NCBI GenBank assembly: GCA_018292915.2
Contig: JACVVK020000398.1
Coordinates: 240,001 to 304,000 of the forward strand
DNA length: 64,000 nt
Direction of reading: 5' to 3'
Origin: Batillaria attramentaria
Lineage: Eukaryota > Mollusca > Gastropoda > Batillariidae
Shown piece after piece: positions 23,216 through 36,163 of the stretch (the stretch's first letter is position 1; every line of letters begins with the position of its first letter). The notes below the pieces were generated by a model. It saw nothing but the letters and a program-made list of their open reading frames with translations, was not told where the DNA came from and did not search any database. A program made the translations under genes and the position numbers.

Positions 23216-24876
23216 GAAGAATGGACATTCGATTTTGCTTATACGAGCAGACCTACCTTCGGTCAAGAAGACAGGAACAAAATTATACTCTGCCCTCCAG
23301 TTCTCGAACGGTTAAGAAACACGTGCCCCTGGTTAACAATGAAAGCCCTCACAAAGAAAATTTAATGGATGTGGCCACCGTATAGAGTCAAACCACCTGT
23401 TCACCCTTATGCTGAAAACTTTTCTTTATCGTCAAGCTTTTGTTGCTTTACCTCCTGCTGAATCTGCTTATCTGTACGTTTAGTCGCCTGATGTCGCTGC
23501 ACCTGCCAGATTGGCTGTTAGAGTGTGTGAAAATAGTGTGTGTGTGTGGGGGGGGGGGGGGGGGGCTTAAGCGCTCTATAAAAACTATGTGTTACTATTT
23601 TAAGTTATTAGACTATTATTATCATATCAGTCGCAACAACCTCTGTGTTCGTGCATCTGTTTTCCGTTCGAAACACAGTTTTGAGGATCGATCCAGAAAT
23701 GAGGACCCTATTCTCCAACGATGAAGGAAACGTCCAAAATTTACCAAGAATGTGGATAAGTTTTGATATTTCAAGTATTACACGCTGTCTTGGGAAAACA
23801 ACTAGCGATAACTGAACGGCTGTCCGCGCGAAACTTGAGTCAGTGAAATCGATCGTATCTTCATATGTGGTACAGGTCACAAGTCAATGAGTGCAAGATA
23901 GTCATCAGTGAATGTGTACTTGTTTCCAAATAGCCAACTTGCGCATAAAAAAAAACTGGAAGGTTATTTTCAAGAACAGATGTGCCTGCCTGAGTATTTT
24001 GTCAAGTGTGTATGGCGGAATTTTGATACCAGCGGTAATTGAAGAGGACAGCTTGCGTCGCTTTTCTCCCGCCAGCCGACACAAGAAGCCAGACTGTAGA
24101 TCTGAATCTCCACGAAAAAGGACTCCGTGAGCTGTCATAGCCCGAGGTAAAACCACATGAAACTGAAGGTGGCCCAACTTTGCAAAAAAACACAGGTCAA
24201 ACTGGATGTCACTCGTTTATGATTATTGATAGCTGTGTGTCGGCAGATCGTCTACGAAAGAAAATAAAGTCATAATATAAATGGCGCACTACAAAACCAC
24301 TCTCCAATGAACCGGTGAGCGGGACCTCGCCAGACATTCTCTGGTTAAATCTTTTCACGTGACGTGTACGTGATCAACAAAGTGTCGTCTGCTTGGAACT
24401 GAAAGGGGATATGATAGCGACACTGTTCGCTTTTCTGTGAATCCGAAGGGATGAACGACTGTCATAAATTCACAGACGAGATCTGATTTGGCAGTGTTAG
24501 ATCTGGGTTTTCTATTCCTAGTTTACGCACACACAGACGGCTCAGTCTGCTAAAATGACATGGACACACGCGTTGATTTTACGTTATTAACATGATGGTC
24601 GCGATAGTGGAATCCATGCGTATGTCTGCACATGAAAATTCAAGCAGTTTGTTTAGATGTTTTGTTTCCTTACGAGCATGAGCGAAGCGCCAACAGGTTT
24701 TGCAGCAATTTCGTAAATCGGCCAGTTTAATACGCTGATTATTTCATATAAGTTATTTATGTACTTTTAATATGACCTGTGTGATCCGACTGGTTGTGTT
24801 GTTAAAATTAACGCTGCAGACTGAAACAAAGTTTACTGATTTTGTGTGTGCTCGTTCCTTTGATCTGTAGTGAATT

Positions 24877-24958
<82 letters not shown>

Positions 24959-25247
24959 GCAAACACGCACGCATCAACAATACATCCGAAGAGTTTTGGT
25001 GATTTTAGATTTCGTGGTCTGCTTATTTCACCCTATTGCACGGTGAAAACGTCTGCAGAAAGCGCAACAGGAAATAAACGTCACACGTGTCCACGTTACA
25101 GTCACTGTCGAGGATCTAAAACTTAGATGACACTGAGCCATCGCGTTTTGTCCATCGTGACTTACTTCCCATGCAGCCTCAGGCTGATAGTTCAAGGCCG
25201 GATCCATCGGTGACCATGAGATCTAAACGCGAAAAGTTTTGGCCGCG
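23216..25247. other. Region between the methyltransferase copies
   Basis: It includes a G-run at 23548-23566 and the CT/CA microsatellite. An AATAAA at 24263-24268 might end copy A, but it is 1 kb downstream of the stop. Confidence 0.45.
24876..24956. repeat. CT then CA microsatellite between the methyltransferase copies
   Basis: (CT)n followed by (CA)n. Confidence 0.95.
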
Positions 25248-28200
25248 ATGAGACATGTCGTTCGCTGTGCCTTGTGGTCTGCGCACAGCGTTCTGTTTCA
25301 TCACAGGAAGGTAACAAACGATCCCAGCATAAAATGGTCACTGGAAACCTGTCAGACACTTCACAGAACTTTCTTCAGCGGTTCCAGTGAAAAGCGACAT
25401 TCGTCGAAGGGCGGGATACTGTTCGGCACCACCGCAGTGACCGACTACGCCAAGTACGGTCCCCCTTATGGCAGGGACATTTTTAAAACCATCATCGACT
25501 TCTGCAACGAAAAAGCGTGCAGGTTCGTCTTAGCAGTTGATGTCGGCTGCGGGTCTGGCAGGAGTACAGTCCCTTTAGCTGCGCACTTCGACAAAGTCAT
25601 CGGCGTGGATATCAACCCAAAGCGAATAGCAGAAGCACCGACTGACGTCCCGAACGTGTCTTTTCGAGTGGGACCGGGAGAGGACTTGTCGTTTTTAGAA
25701 GATGGAAGTGTGGATCTAGTAACAGCGGCCCACTCCATGCACCGGATGGACGTAGATGCGCTGTACCCAGAGGTTCAGCGGGTGTTGATTCCTGGGGGTT
25801 CTTTCGTCAGTTACGGATACGGTCTGGTCAGGTCTGACGAAGAGGTGGTCCAGAAAGTGTTTGATCACGTAAGATGTCAGAGAAATGTTTGACTTCACCA
25901 CACAAATGGCACATTCCTTGTTTGTTCCCCCCCCCCCCCCCCCCCGGTGTCGGACTGACAACATACCTCATTCTGGGTCAAGCTGTCCCACGATTAATTT
26001 TGAACAAATACAATATGAAATATGACACAGTACACTGCGGCTTTCCCCCACCCGTCTCCCAGTCCAGCCCAACTGTGATCGACCAGGCTCGCATAGTGCT
26101 ACATCCCCTCCCGCTCCAGCCCCCCCTGCCCCCGTCCCCATCCCCATCACACACACACACACACACGCACACACGCGCGCGCGCACACACACACACACAC
26201 ATACACACACACACACACACACTTTGATTTCCTTGCCCTACCTGTACAGAGCCCGAACTCGACCACTCCCTGCCCGCTATTATATGATAAGACTGTTTAA
26301 AAACTGAGAACAAGCCACTGCACACCAGTAAGAGCCACTTCAAGCTACATACCATTACGCAAGGCGTGGGCCTTCCCGCTAGGCGCGAGACTGCTGCAGA
26401 CTGCGTAATACTGGCTTCTAGTGATCTGGGCCCGTATGTCGAACTCGAGGTTAATTTAACCCAGGGCTACGGGCCTAACCCAGACTAGGACAAAAGAAAC
26501 CCCAAAACAAAATTAAATTAAAAAAAAAAAAAACAAGCGAAGAAAGAAAGACAAAAATCCTTCCATAGCGGCTCAGGAACCATGGTGGAATGGACCCGCT
26601 TCCTGATTTAAAACAACAACAACAACAACAAACCCAGAAAATTTAACCCCAGAGCTAATTTAGTTCGAGGTTAGACTCTAACCCTGGGCTAAACTCCCTA
26701 ACCCCGACTTTTACATGCGGGCCCTGAAGACTTCAAGTAAAAGGTGACTTTTGCATGGGCTTTTAAGAGCTACCCACCTTTTTTTTTTCTCTCTCTCTCT
26801 CTTTAAGGCCGTTCTTAACCGGGCGAACCACCAGTCCGGCGAACTTGTTCGGCGAACGGAGTATTGTATACGAACAGGGCGAGCGCGCACACGTACGTAG
26901 TTCCAGAGGTTCGGCCGAACTAGTTCTCTTTCTTAACCGACCGTTAATGATTGATATGCATACGTCATCGCCCGAACCGTGGCAAGGCGGAAGTTGAGGC
27001 AATCGTAAACAACAAAAATGGCCGCCTTCGTAGATCGAGACGACGAGGCATTTGCGGTAGTTATCGTTTTTAGTGAACTCTTGGAAGCCGAGGAAGAGGA
27101 GAAAAGAGGAAAAGAGCACAAGAGGGGGAAATGTCAAGCGAGTCGATAGCCAGCATACCGTCCGCCATTTTCCTCAACTTTGTACTTGCGCACAACAGCC
27201 GCTCTCCCCGAGCAACCAATCAGAGCGCAGGATCGGCTAAAGGATCGCGAGGGTTCCCACAACACGCTGTGCAGACCTCAAACCTAGTTCGGCGAACCTT
27301 TCGAACCAGGGTTTGCGCACATATAACAAGTGTGCGGTCGGTTAAGAAACAACGTGCGCGAATCTAGTTCGCCGTACTCTTCGAACCTAGTTCGCGAACC
27401 AAAAGTTCGCCCGGTTAAGAACGGCCTTAAAATACTCTCCTTTTACTATGTTTTAGTTATTACTGAACCCATACTTAACACCACCAGTTTCAGGTTAATT
27501 TTTGGTGTGTTATCTTCTGTTTCAGTTTTATAATGAAATTCTAGGTTCCTTCTGGTTCGGGGGAAGGGAGGAGATCTTGGAACTGTATCGCGGTTTCAAT
27601 CTGCCGTTTCCAGGGTGGCGCAGGTACGGGTGTCACGTGACGGGTTCCCAAAGAAGGGGGACAACGGGTGATATTGGGGCATAATTTTTTTTATGGAGTT
27701 TGGTATCACTGAAAAGTGCAGAATAAGCTTTCTTTTGGATATAAGCATTACTTCTGCAGCATGGTGCAGGCCTGAGATATGTTTGTTGTAAACGTGCTCC
27801 TGAATAGCGGCCATATTGAGAAAATGGCATGTGTAGTGTGACATTGGAATCATGGAGTGGTCGTATTATATACTTGTTTTTAACGTGTCGATCGGCTGCA
27901 TTCAGTCTTGAAACTTTCACAGAAGTTGTAATAGTTGTATAAAATATCAAAGTCGCTAAGTTTGACCTACGACCAGCTTTTGGCTTTTTTTTTTCTTCCA
28001 ATTTTTCTCAAAAAATGGCCCGCTGGGCGACTTTGTAGTCTTTTGTAGGAGCCCATCACTTATTTGTTTTCATCTTTTGTTTTCATCTTGCATTGTCAGA
28101 GGGGCCAAGCAAACTATTTTATAATGATAATAATAATAATGAGTATTATATAGGCGCTTTACCCACTTTCATGAATCGGCTCAAAGCGCCGCGAACTGAA

Positions 28201-28998
28201 CCCAACACGCACGCTCACGGGAATCACACGCATTCTCTCAGACACTTGACATTTTCCCTGTGTTTTCTACAGTACGTGAAATATAATCCAATCTTATGTT
28301 TGTGCGAAGATTCATTTTTATTATGCAAAGATCCCCCCCCCCTCCCTCTCTCTCTTTCTCTGTGCTGTATTTGTAAGCGCAACGAGCATGAACTCTGGAA
28401 TACCTCTCCACTTTGGACGTGAATATTTGATTGGAACAACCCGTTCATTGAAAGTCAGTCCAACTCTGTACCAGCTGGACTGTCCCCGCTCTAAATTTTC
28501 GGTCCTGCCCTCACTACCTCCACGGACATACTTAGATTGTGACGATTCAGTTCTCAGATCATGTGTATCCCCGACTCTTGTAGAGACGACAGTCTTCAAG
28601 CAGAGAGAACTTGGAGTGTGGATCACGTGATAGGGTATCTGCTGACGTCACCGGAATGGCAAAAATACCTGGCGCGTAATCCCGAATCCAACGCCATGGA
28701 GGACATCAGAAAGATGTAGGTGAAGTGCGCATGGTTATGAAGAAATATCTCCCGTTAGTAGACATCTATTTTAACCTTCTGCCGTCCCTTTGGCTACACA
28801 CTAGAGATGCGGATTTTAAATAATAATAATAATAATAATAAAATGGGTACTTAAGGGACGCCCTCACTCTCGCGGGAGCTCAGGGCGCCTTACAATCAAC
28901 ACACACTCACTCACCCAGAAACACATGCAACGTGCCTCCACACATACATTTAACTACAAACACATAGTGTGCAGCATCATACACGGGCTGCCCCTGGC

Positions 28999-29090
<92 letters not shown>

Positions 29091-30485
29091 AACAAGATGA
29101 TGATGTGGCAACAGTTACTGGTCGAAAACGCTCTATATTCCTGTTAAGCATAATGCTTGGCAGGACACCCTAGAAATACTTTAAAATTCTCAAAAGAAAT
29201 CACAAAATTCCACTCATGTGTGGTAAATTTCAACAAATTCCAATACATGTATTACGTTGTTTCGCATTGCTAGCAGCGACCACATACCCACTCATTCCTC
29301 TGTCGCCTGCTCGCTCTTGTGCCAGCCGCGCATGAATACAAAGAGTGTACGTGCCAGGTTCAGTTTTTCACTGTTTTTACCTGGCAAGAAACTTATTCAC
29401 GAAGCTAACAAACAGGAGGTGGGCGGAGCTGATTCTGATACATCAGTGTTCCCTGTGATTCAAAAATACAAGCTAGAGTCCTTGGGTCCCTCTCTCCATG
29501 CTTTTGAGGGTCCTTTTGTAACTCTTGAGGGTCGGCAAGGCGAGGAACCCGCATGCTCACTAAGTAGAGCACTATGATTGGACAAAAAGAGTCCCAGAGT
29601 GCCTTAGCCAGTCAGATTCCGGCTGTCTGTTATGCACAATGGCTCAGCGGAAATGCGATGCTGCAAGTGCCCGCTGCTAGTTACACGTCGCTTTTTGTTT
29701 ATTTAGTTTCCGGGAGAGGGTTGGAAAAATAATGTTTGTAATGGCGAGACTGACCAGGAGCGTGCGTCCCCTGTGGCGCACTGTTCTCAAATTTGTCCGT
29801 CAATTTAAGAGTTTTGTGCGTACAAACTTGAATACGCACGCCTGTGGGTAATCGGGAACACTGATACATACGTGCTAGACCTGTCTCCTCAGCTGCCTGG
29901 ATCTTCTATCGTGAAAGTAACGGTTCTGTCGAACTGTTTTCAGTATTGCCCACGTGAAACTGAAATGAGAACATGATGTTTGAGAACTGTCAAACCGTTG
30001 TGTGTTTGTTGTCACATAATCGACCTGCCGGAACAATAGTAATCGGGAACACTGATACATAATCGACCTGCCGGAACAATAGTAATCGGGAACACTGATA
30101 CATTATGTGCTAGACCTGTCTCCTCAGCTGCCTGGATCTTCTATCGTGAAAGTAACGGTTCTGTCGAACTGTTTTCAGTATTGCCCACGTGAAACTGAAA
30201 TGAGAACATGATGTTTGAGAACTGTCAAACCGTTGTGTGTTTGTTGTCACATAATCGACCTGCCGGAACAATAGTAATCGGGAACACTGATACATTATGT
30301 GCTAGACCTGCCTCCTCAGCTGCCTGGATCTTCTGTCGTGAAAGTAACGGTTCTGTTGAGTGTTGTTGTGTGTTTTTGGCAGGTTGAGACAGGTGTACCG
30401 TTCCGGCGAACCGACAGACGCAGAACGGCTGGTGAAAGTCCGCTGGCCAGTCTACATGCTGATGGGACACAAACCTCTCAACTGA
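25248..30485 (+). CDS. SAM-dependent methyltransferase copy B, intact paralogue
   Basis: This is a tandem paralogue of the gene 2 kb upstream, in the same orientation. Exons are 25248-25868, 27526-27623, 28584-28715 and 30383-30485, giving 954 bp and 317 aa. Exons 2 and 3 are 98 and 132 bp, identical in length to those of copy A. Motif I AVDVGCGSGRS, VIGVDINPK, GEDLSFLEDGS and IPGGSF mark a class I SAM fold. The C-terminal exons encode FWFGGREEI, TWSVDHVIGYL and VRWPVYMLMGHKP. The ATG at 25248 is in frame and starts a basic N terminus of about 60 residues that could be a mitochondrial targeting peptide (inference). The block that reads MHWMD in copy A reads MHRMD here. Intron 1 holds a TTAA-flanked TIR element and a CWG-flanked MITE; intron 3 holds a 235-bp tandem duplication. 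A possible poly(A) signal AATAAA lies at 30832-30837. The substrate cannot be told from sequence. Confidence 0.88.
26147..26222. repeat. CA/CG microsatellite, methyltransferase B intron 1
   Basis: CA repeats with a CGCGCG core. C-rich runs precede it (25927-25945 and 26100-26145). Confidence 0.95.
26309..26425. repeat. Decayed copy of the 4.8-kb foldback repeat
   Basis: GAACAAGCCACTGCACACCA, AGTAAGAGCCACTTCAAG and GGCGTGGGCCTTCCCGCTAG match the reverse of 4817-4937. It directly abuts the MITE at 26429. Confidence 0.65.
26429..26723. mobile_element. CWG-flanked MITE, copy 2, methyltransferase B intron 1
   Basis: 295 bp, flanked by CTG on both sides. It starts GGCCCGTATGTCGAACTCGA and ends TTTTACATGCGGGCC. 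It is inverted relative to copy 1 and abuts a truncated foldback repeat on its left. Confidence 0.85.
26807..27426. mobile_element. TTAA-flanked TIR element in methyltransferase B intron 1
   Basis: GGCCGTTCTTAACCGGGCGA and its inverted copy bound 620 bp, with TTAA on both sides (26803-26806, 27427-27430). Many TTCGGCGAAC, GTTCGCGAAC and TTCGAACC motifs lie inside the ends, like subterminal transposase sites. A TTAA duplication is the hallmark of piggyBac and Kolobok elements. No transposase ORF is present, so it is non-autonomous. Confidence 0.8.
28125..28255. mobile_element. LINE/SINE 3'-tail remnant, copy in methyltransferase B intron 2
   Basis: (ATA)n plus GAGTATTATATAGGCGCTTT and GGCTCAAAGCGCCGCGAACT. 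It is about 95% alike to 39205-39335. Confidence 0.65.
29001..29089. repeat. CA microsatellite, methyltransferase B intron 3
   Basis: About 88 bp of CA. An AAT run at 28820-28840 with a GCGCCTTACAATC block precedes it. Confidence 0.95.
29530..29690. repeat. Dispersed repeat shared with 50765-50905
   Basis: AAGGCGAGGAACCCGCATG, TATGATTGGACAAAAAGAGT and GTGCCCGCTGCTAGTTAC reappear in reverse orientation at 50765-50905 in ADAD-like intron 1. Confidence 0.65.
29861..30356. repeat. 235-bp tandem duplication in methyltransferase B intron 3
   Basis: Two almost identical units (starting about 29869 and 30104) begin GTGCTAGACCTGTCTCCTCA and end near ATCGACCTGCCGGAACAATA. A third, truncated unit (30299-30356) leads into the exon 4 acceptor. 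A related piece is at 31215-31310. Confidence 0.85.
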
Positions 30486-31323
30486 GCAACACGAAAGGAC
30501 AACAAGAGTGCTGGAAGAAGTACGCTGAAGTTGGGTGGCATTTGTGATCTCAACTTTAAAAAAAAAAAAAAACACAATGGCAGGCCCGGTGCGGACGTAT
30601 CTGTTAGAGATCTCGGTCCCGCTGAATACAATTTAGTGCACATGACGCTAGGCGTAAGTAAATACGCCTCTCTAAGGAAAAGGTATGGATTTTTCTCCCC
30701 CCCCCTCCTCCCCTCCCATCCCACACCCATCTTCATCTCGTATGTGAAAACTTCGTTACAAAGTTAAACATCTACATCTGCATCTGCTGTTGCTGCGTAT
30801 GTCACTTGAATAGGCCCAGCAGGCTGGGCGTAATAAAAAAAATAATTAGCTTGTTTCTGAGGCATTGTTTTTGGACATGCCGCATATGGTACACAGACGT
30901 ACAATGTGTAAAACTACTACTCCCGGCGACAGTGGTACTGTTCCGTTTGCCGTACGCAGTAGATTTGCGTCGTCATGCACATGAGTCACACTTGCTACCA
31001 GATGATGCTGTTTCACAAACACGCACAAAGGCAAAAAGGTCACAGGCTACAGGGTTGGCATAACCAGCACTGGGTACACTACATCAAACTAAAATTATGC
31101 AGTTGCGTGTGTGTGTACCTACAAGGGTGCTTCGCCGGCCTTGTTAACTAGGGGCTTTGTGTATAGTCTTTATCATACAAAGCGAAATGTCGGCAGTGAT
31201 GCATGATGTAGAGGACTGTTTTCACTATTGCCCACCTGAAACTGAAATGAGAATGTTTGAGAACTGTCAAACCGATGTGTGTTTGTTGTCACATGATCGA
31301 CGTGCGGTTGCATCTTAGACAGG

Positions 31324-31326
<3 letters not shown>

Positions 31327-31384
<58 letters not shown>

Positions 31385-31488
31385 ATGAAAATTGAATTCT
31401 TTAATACAGAGAAACAATGACAAACTACACAGTTCCACCACTGCAAAATTCAAGATACGATGGATCGAGGTTATGTCAAATGCTCAGA

Positions 31489-31567
<79 letters not shown>
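31327..31567. repeat. Two CA microsatellites between methyltransferase B and the cyclase gene
   Basis: CA tracts at 31327-31383 and 31491-31567, about 110 bp apart. Confidence 0.95.
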
Positions 31568-31569
<2 letters not shown>

Positions 31570-31856
31570 CATAGCTCTCCCAACACGTTTCCGTATGTTA
31601 ACGCGGTCGGTAGCAGACAGCATCATACATGGATGACAGCTGACACGACCTCGACGCACTCCTCAAACGTTTCAGCAAAGACATAGAATATGGTTTCAGC
31701 AAACACAAACAGCTCGTAAACTGTTAACAGCAGTATAGTACTTATCACCGCAAAGGAACTACAGCTACGCTTTACTCAGTATGACAGCATACGAAAGTGT
31801 GGCCGTTTCACTACAAAAGCACACAGCACTGCAAAACACACTATAAAATTCAACAT

Positions 31857-33720
31857 CTACGAAACCAAATGAACTAACAAACGGGACAGAGCTGCCACCA
31901 AAACCAGAAACAAAGCGTTCTCTTTCAAGTGACTGGCTCCGTTGATGACAGCAAACGCTCGCACCGGAACTCCAGAACCTCCCACAAGGCGTAGCGGCAC
32001 GGAGTAGACCGTCATGCCTTTGGGCGGAAGTTGGTCCAGATTGGCCATGCTCTCCACAAAAGGGATCCGGTTTGCGCACAAGAATCTGTGTCCTGCAAAG
32101 TCCGTGTTCTGGCCGAAGTCGACGGAAGGAACATCCACACCTGAGGGGGAAAAAAATTAATAATAAATAATTCACTGACATGGCTTACAAGGTACATTGG
32201 AAGTAACGGGCAGCCCTTTCAAGTTCCTTCCTGTGCGCGGGGGAAGAATGCGTGGCTTCCAACATAAATATCTGTAAGTCTGTGGCCAAACCACTTATAA
32301 TAACCAAATGGGACAGAGGAGGTCTGGTAAGGACATGGACGACAAAAACTGTCTCTGCTGATTATAATCGCACCCAAATATTTTGGTATCGTGCGCAGTG
32401 CAAGCTTCGGTTGTCAGTCAGTATTTATTTAGTTAGTTAGTTATCTACCAGTTCATTTTTGGGGTGGGGGTGGGGGGTGGGGGTGGGATTTTGACATTTG
32501 GACCCACCAGTTCGCACAAGACAAAGTTTGGGGAGTTTTACGTCCTTTTCCACCACGTAAGGGTGATATCAAAGACGGGGCAACGAGAAAAAGGCCAGCA
32601 CAAAATATGTGGCCCCAGCCGGGAATCGAACTCGCGACCCAAGCACTGGGAATCCAACGCTCTGGCTTTCGGCTATCCCGGCTACCGCACAAGACCAAAT
32701 ACCCTCTCTCAAAATCTCTGCATCTAATGCGATCACCAAAACGTACTTCCATCCGAAACCAGCGGAGACTGCTGTATAAGTTTCCTGTAAATTACGGACA
32801 AATTTGGGTTCTTCAGTCTTTCCATATGCCCCTCCTGCATATCTGGCTGAGGATAGTATGAGCAAGAAGTCAGTGGCGTACCAATCATCTTGATGTTGCG
32901 GTTCTGCACGAGCCATTCCAGGGCCTGGGGATCGACGCCGGGAAAATGGAGGGTCCGGCCATCCTCTGGTGTAGGACTGTTGAAATAGCGCCGTCTGTGG
33001 GCATAATAAATCAGGCTGATTATGGAGTATACGCATCAGTACGAAGTCTGGCAACGCTTAGGCAGTTGTCGTGAGTTGTCAAGCGTGCTTGTCTGACTGG
33101 CTGATTGAATGATTCGTTTCTTCATTCAACGTTTTTGTTTGACGGATTGACGTACGAAATGGTCGTGGTTGATTGATTCATTAACTCATTTTTTTTTCAA
33201 TTGGTTGATATGACAAAATGACGTACTGAATGTGCATGGGCGAATCAGAACGGTTTGGTCATGGTTGATTGATTTGTTAATTCATTTTTCAATTGGTTGA
33301 TATGAGGAACTGACGTACTAAATGTGCATGGGTGAATCAGAATGGATGAAATATTTACAGTCATCCTGCATGCTTCAGCAACTACAGGGCGTGTCAAATT
33401 TGCCAATCTGCGATGCTCGAATGAAATGCTTCTGCCTTCAGCAAGGAAGCTTCGATTGAGTCGTGTCGTTTGCTATATATTCTGCCCCGCATGCAAACAC
33501 ACCCTTGTGACACTCCGGGCCACAGCCCACAACTGATGAGGGGGTGCACACGTATTCCACTGTTCCATTTACCCAAACCCTGGCTGTTACACGGGCTAAT
33601 TCCATGTTTGCTGAGCCAACTTATGTTTTGGAACAGTTTCGCTCGTGAGTGCGCCCGTATGCTCGAAATACTCAAACTTGATGATTAGTACAGTTCTTAA
33701 TACGAAACAATGTTGCTAAC

Positions 33721-33815
<95 letters not shown>

Positions 33816-33816
33816 A

Positions 33817-33849
<33 letters not shown>

Positions 33850-34007
33850 ACTTTATTTATCAACGGTAAAAGTTTTGACAGGAATTCGCCAGTTTGCAAA
33901 CTTGCCTTTGCTAATACTACAGAAATGATCTACTAAGGAAAAAAAAAAGAGAGCAAAATATAACAGGTATTATGCACCTAAACTACAAGAAACAAAACCA
34001 TAGAGCG

Positions 34008-34057
<50 letters not shown>

Positions 34058-36129
34058 CCTGTGTTCTGGTATTTAGCCCAGCGTTCAGCTTACGAATGAA
34101 CTCCAACGCTATTTCTTAATTCTTAATTAATTTATATTAACATAATTAGTTGAATCTGTGAATATTGATTCTTCTTAATTATTTATTTGTTGATTCATAC
34201 TGAACCTGTCTTATATCTTAATTGCCCGTTTCGGGATGAATAAAGTGCATTTGTTGTTATTGTTGTTGTTGTTAACACTTTACGCGAACGGTCGAATATT
34301 CAAATTTTACAACTGCTGTTGGCGCGCTCAGTGTCGTGGCCCGGTCGCCGCCTCATCGAGTACGCATCTGTTGGCTCAGTGCCAGCATTACAGACTGCTG
34401 TCACTGTCCAGGTGTTTAAGATGAGTAATGATAGATATCACGAAAACAGCTCAGGACGATCTGTGAGCATGAAAATTGTAGTACCAGCCAGATTTAGTAG
34501 GACTTCGTGAAGAGGACTTCGCTGAGCAGCGTAACCCATTTACATGTAAATTAGGCTCACACGGCAGAGGCCGCGAGCTGCTAACGCGCTGCGATTGGCT
34601 AATGGCATCCGTAACGTGCCTAATTTACATGCAAATGGGTTACGCTGCTCAGCGAAGTCCTCCGTACGAAGTCCTACTAAATCTCACTAATTAACCCTTT
34701 TAAACTATCTGAGACTAGAGTCTCCAGGCGCTGGTTTGGCCGACCTCAACTGTCAAGACGCGTCTAAAGCAACTCCCCCACAGTTTCTAACTTCGGCGTT
34801 TATTTTATATGCTAGCAGTCGAACTGTTCACGTCTGAGATATTTCGGCACGGCAACGGAAAATCCCTCCGAGACGCCACGAAATTGTGGCACTGGGACGT
34901 CGATGATGGACACTCACTCAGTATCAATCTACTGGACCATTTGCTTGTCTCGACGGGGACAGACTAAGGTCATTTCGTGTGACCACGACTGTGTAAACCG
35001 TTTACCGGCCGCATACATATGTTCTGTAATCTTGTAAGAACCGCCTCTCCTCCCTAAAGGCTTTGTGAAGGAAGAAAGTTAGGGTCATCTCATATTAGGT
35101 GCCCTGGCTGCTTCCAGAAAACCCGAGTGTTTATAACCCCGCACGCAACAGCCGAGAAATAGAGGTTATGATAGTAACTTATGACAATGACTGAATGAGC
35201 TAATGTTACCATCCCCGTGGAAACTCGTAACTGAATTAATTTTCTAAACCTTATGGGGTTGTGGGGAGGGGGGGGGGAGATATCAAATTACTCGTCGGTA
35301 ATACGGAATTTATCAAATTTATCGACAAAATGATTTTTTTTCTCGTTAACCCTGTTCATGCTGAGAACGGAATATTCCAGACTACCTCTATGGCTTTTAA
35401 AGTTTAAAACAAATGAATTCAGCAAAGCCAGGGTTAATCCCCCCCCCCCCCCATCTGTGCGTGGTTTGAACTGTTTGGTATTCTGATTTTTTTCACACCA
35501 CTACGGCAGTCCTTTCCGTTACGATGGCGACCATTTATTCCTTTTCCTCGAAGTACCAAAGACCAATTTCCCGACGTAGGACAATACCTACATTGTCCAC
35601 ATTCTTGTTCTTAACGACCATACCAGTACACGGGGTATAATCAAAATGGACCCGAGTGTTACCGGTGCAACTGCGCTTCAACGGTTCCGACGATGATTGC
35701 TCAGTCTCAAGCAAAACCATATGTTTGAAATCTAAGCATGAATACGTCGATAACGCGTTAGTCTGAGTCGTTGTCTAGTTTAAAAAAAAAAAAGAAGAAG
35801 AAGAAGAAAAAAAAAAAAAGCCCTCTCTCACGCCGACAGACCGAAGACCGCTGGAAACACTCTGCGCTACTCAAATTCGAACATGGAAACACTAGGTTCT
35901 ACTGTTTGGAAACACTCTGTCCTGGCGGTGCTGCTTTTGAAGCGGAATAGTAACGGAAACACTCCTATTCATTTTTGCCCACACCTCTGCACAAGTTCTT
36001 CCTACTTGTCATAGATTTTAAATATAAAATCACATTTTCTTTTATTGTCTCCCTTTTCATTTTTAATCTGGCGGAGAAGGATCTTGATTAGCCGCGAAAT
36101 AGTCTTTGTTGCTGGCGCGGCGTTAAGCC

Positions 36130-36163
<34 letters not shown>

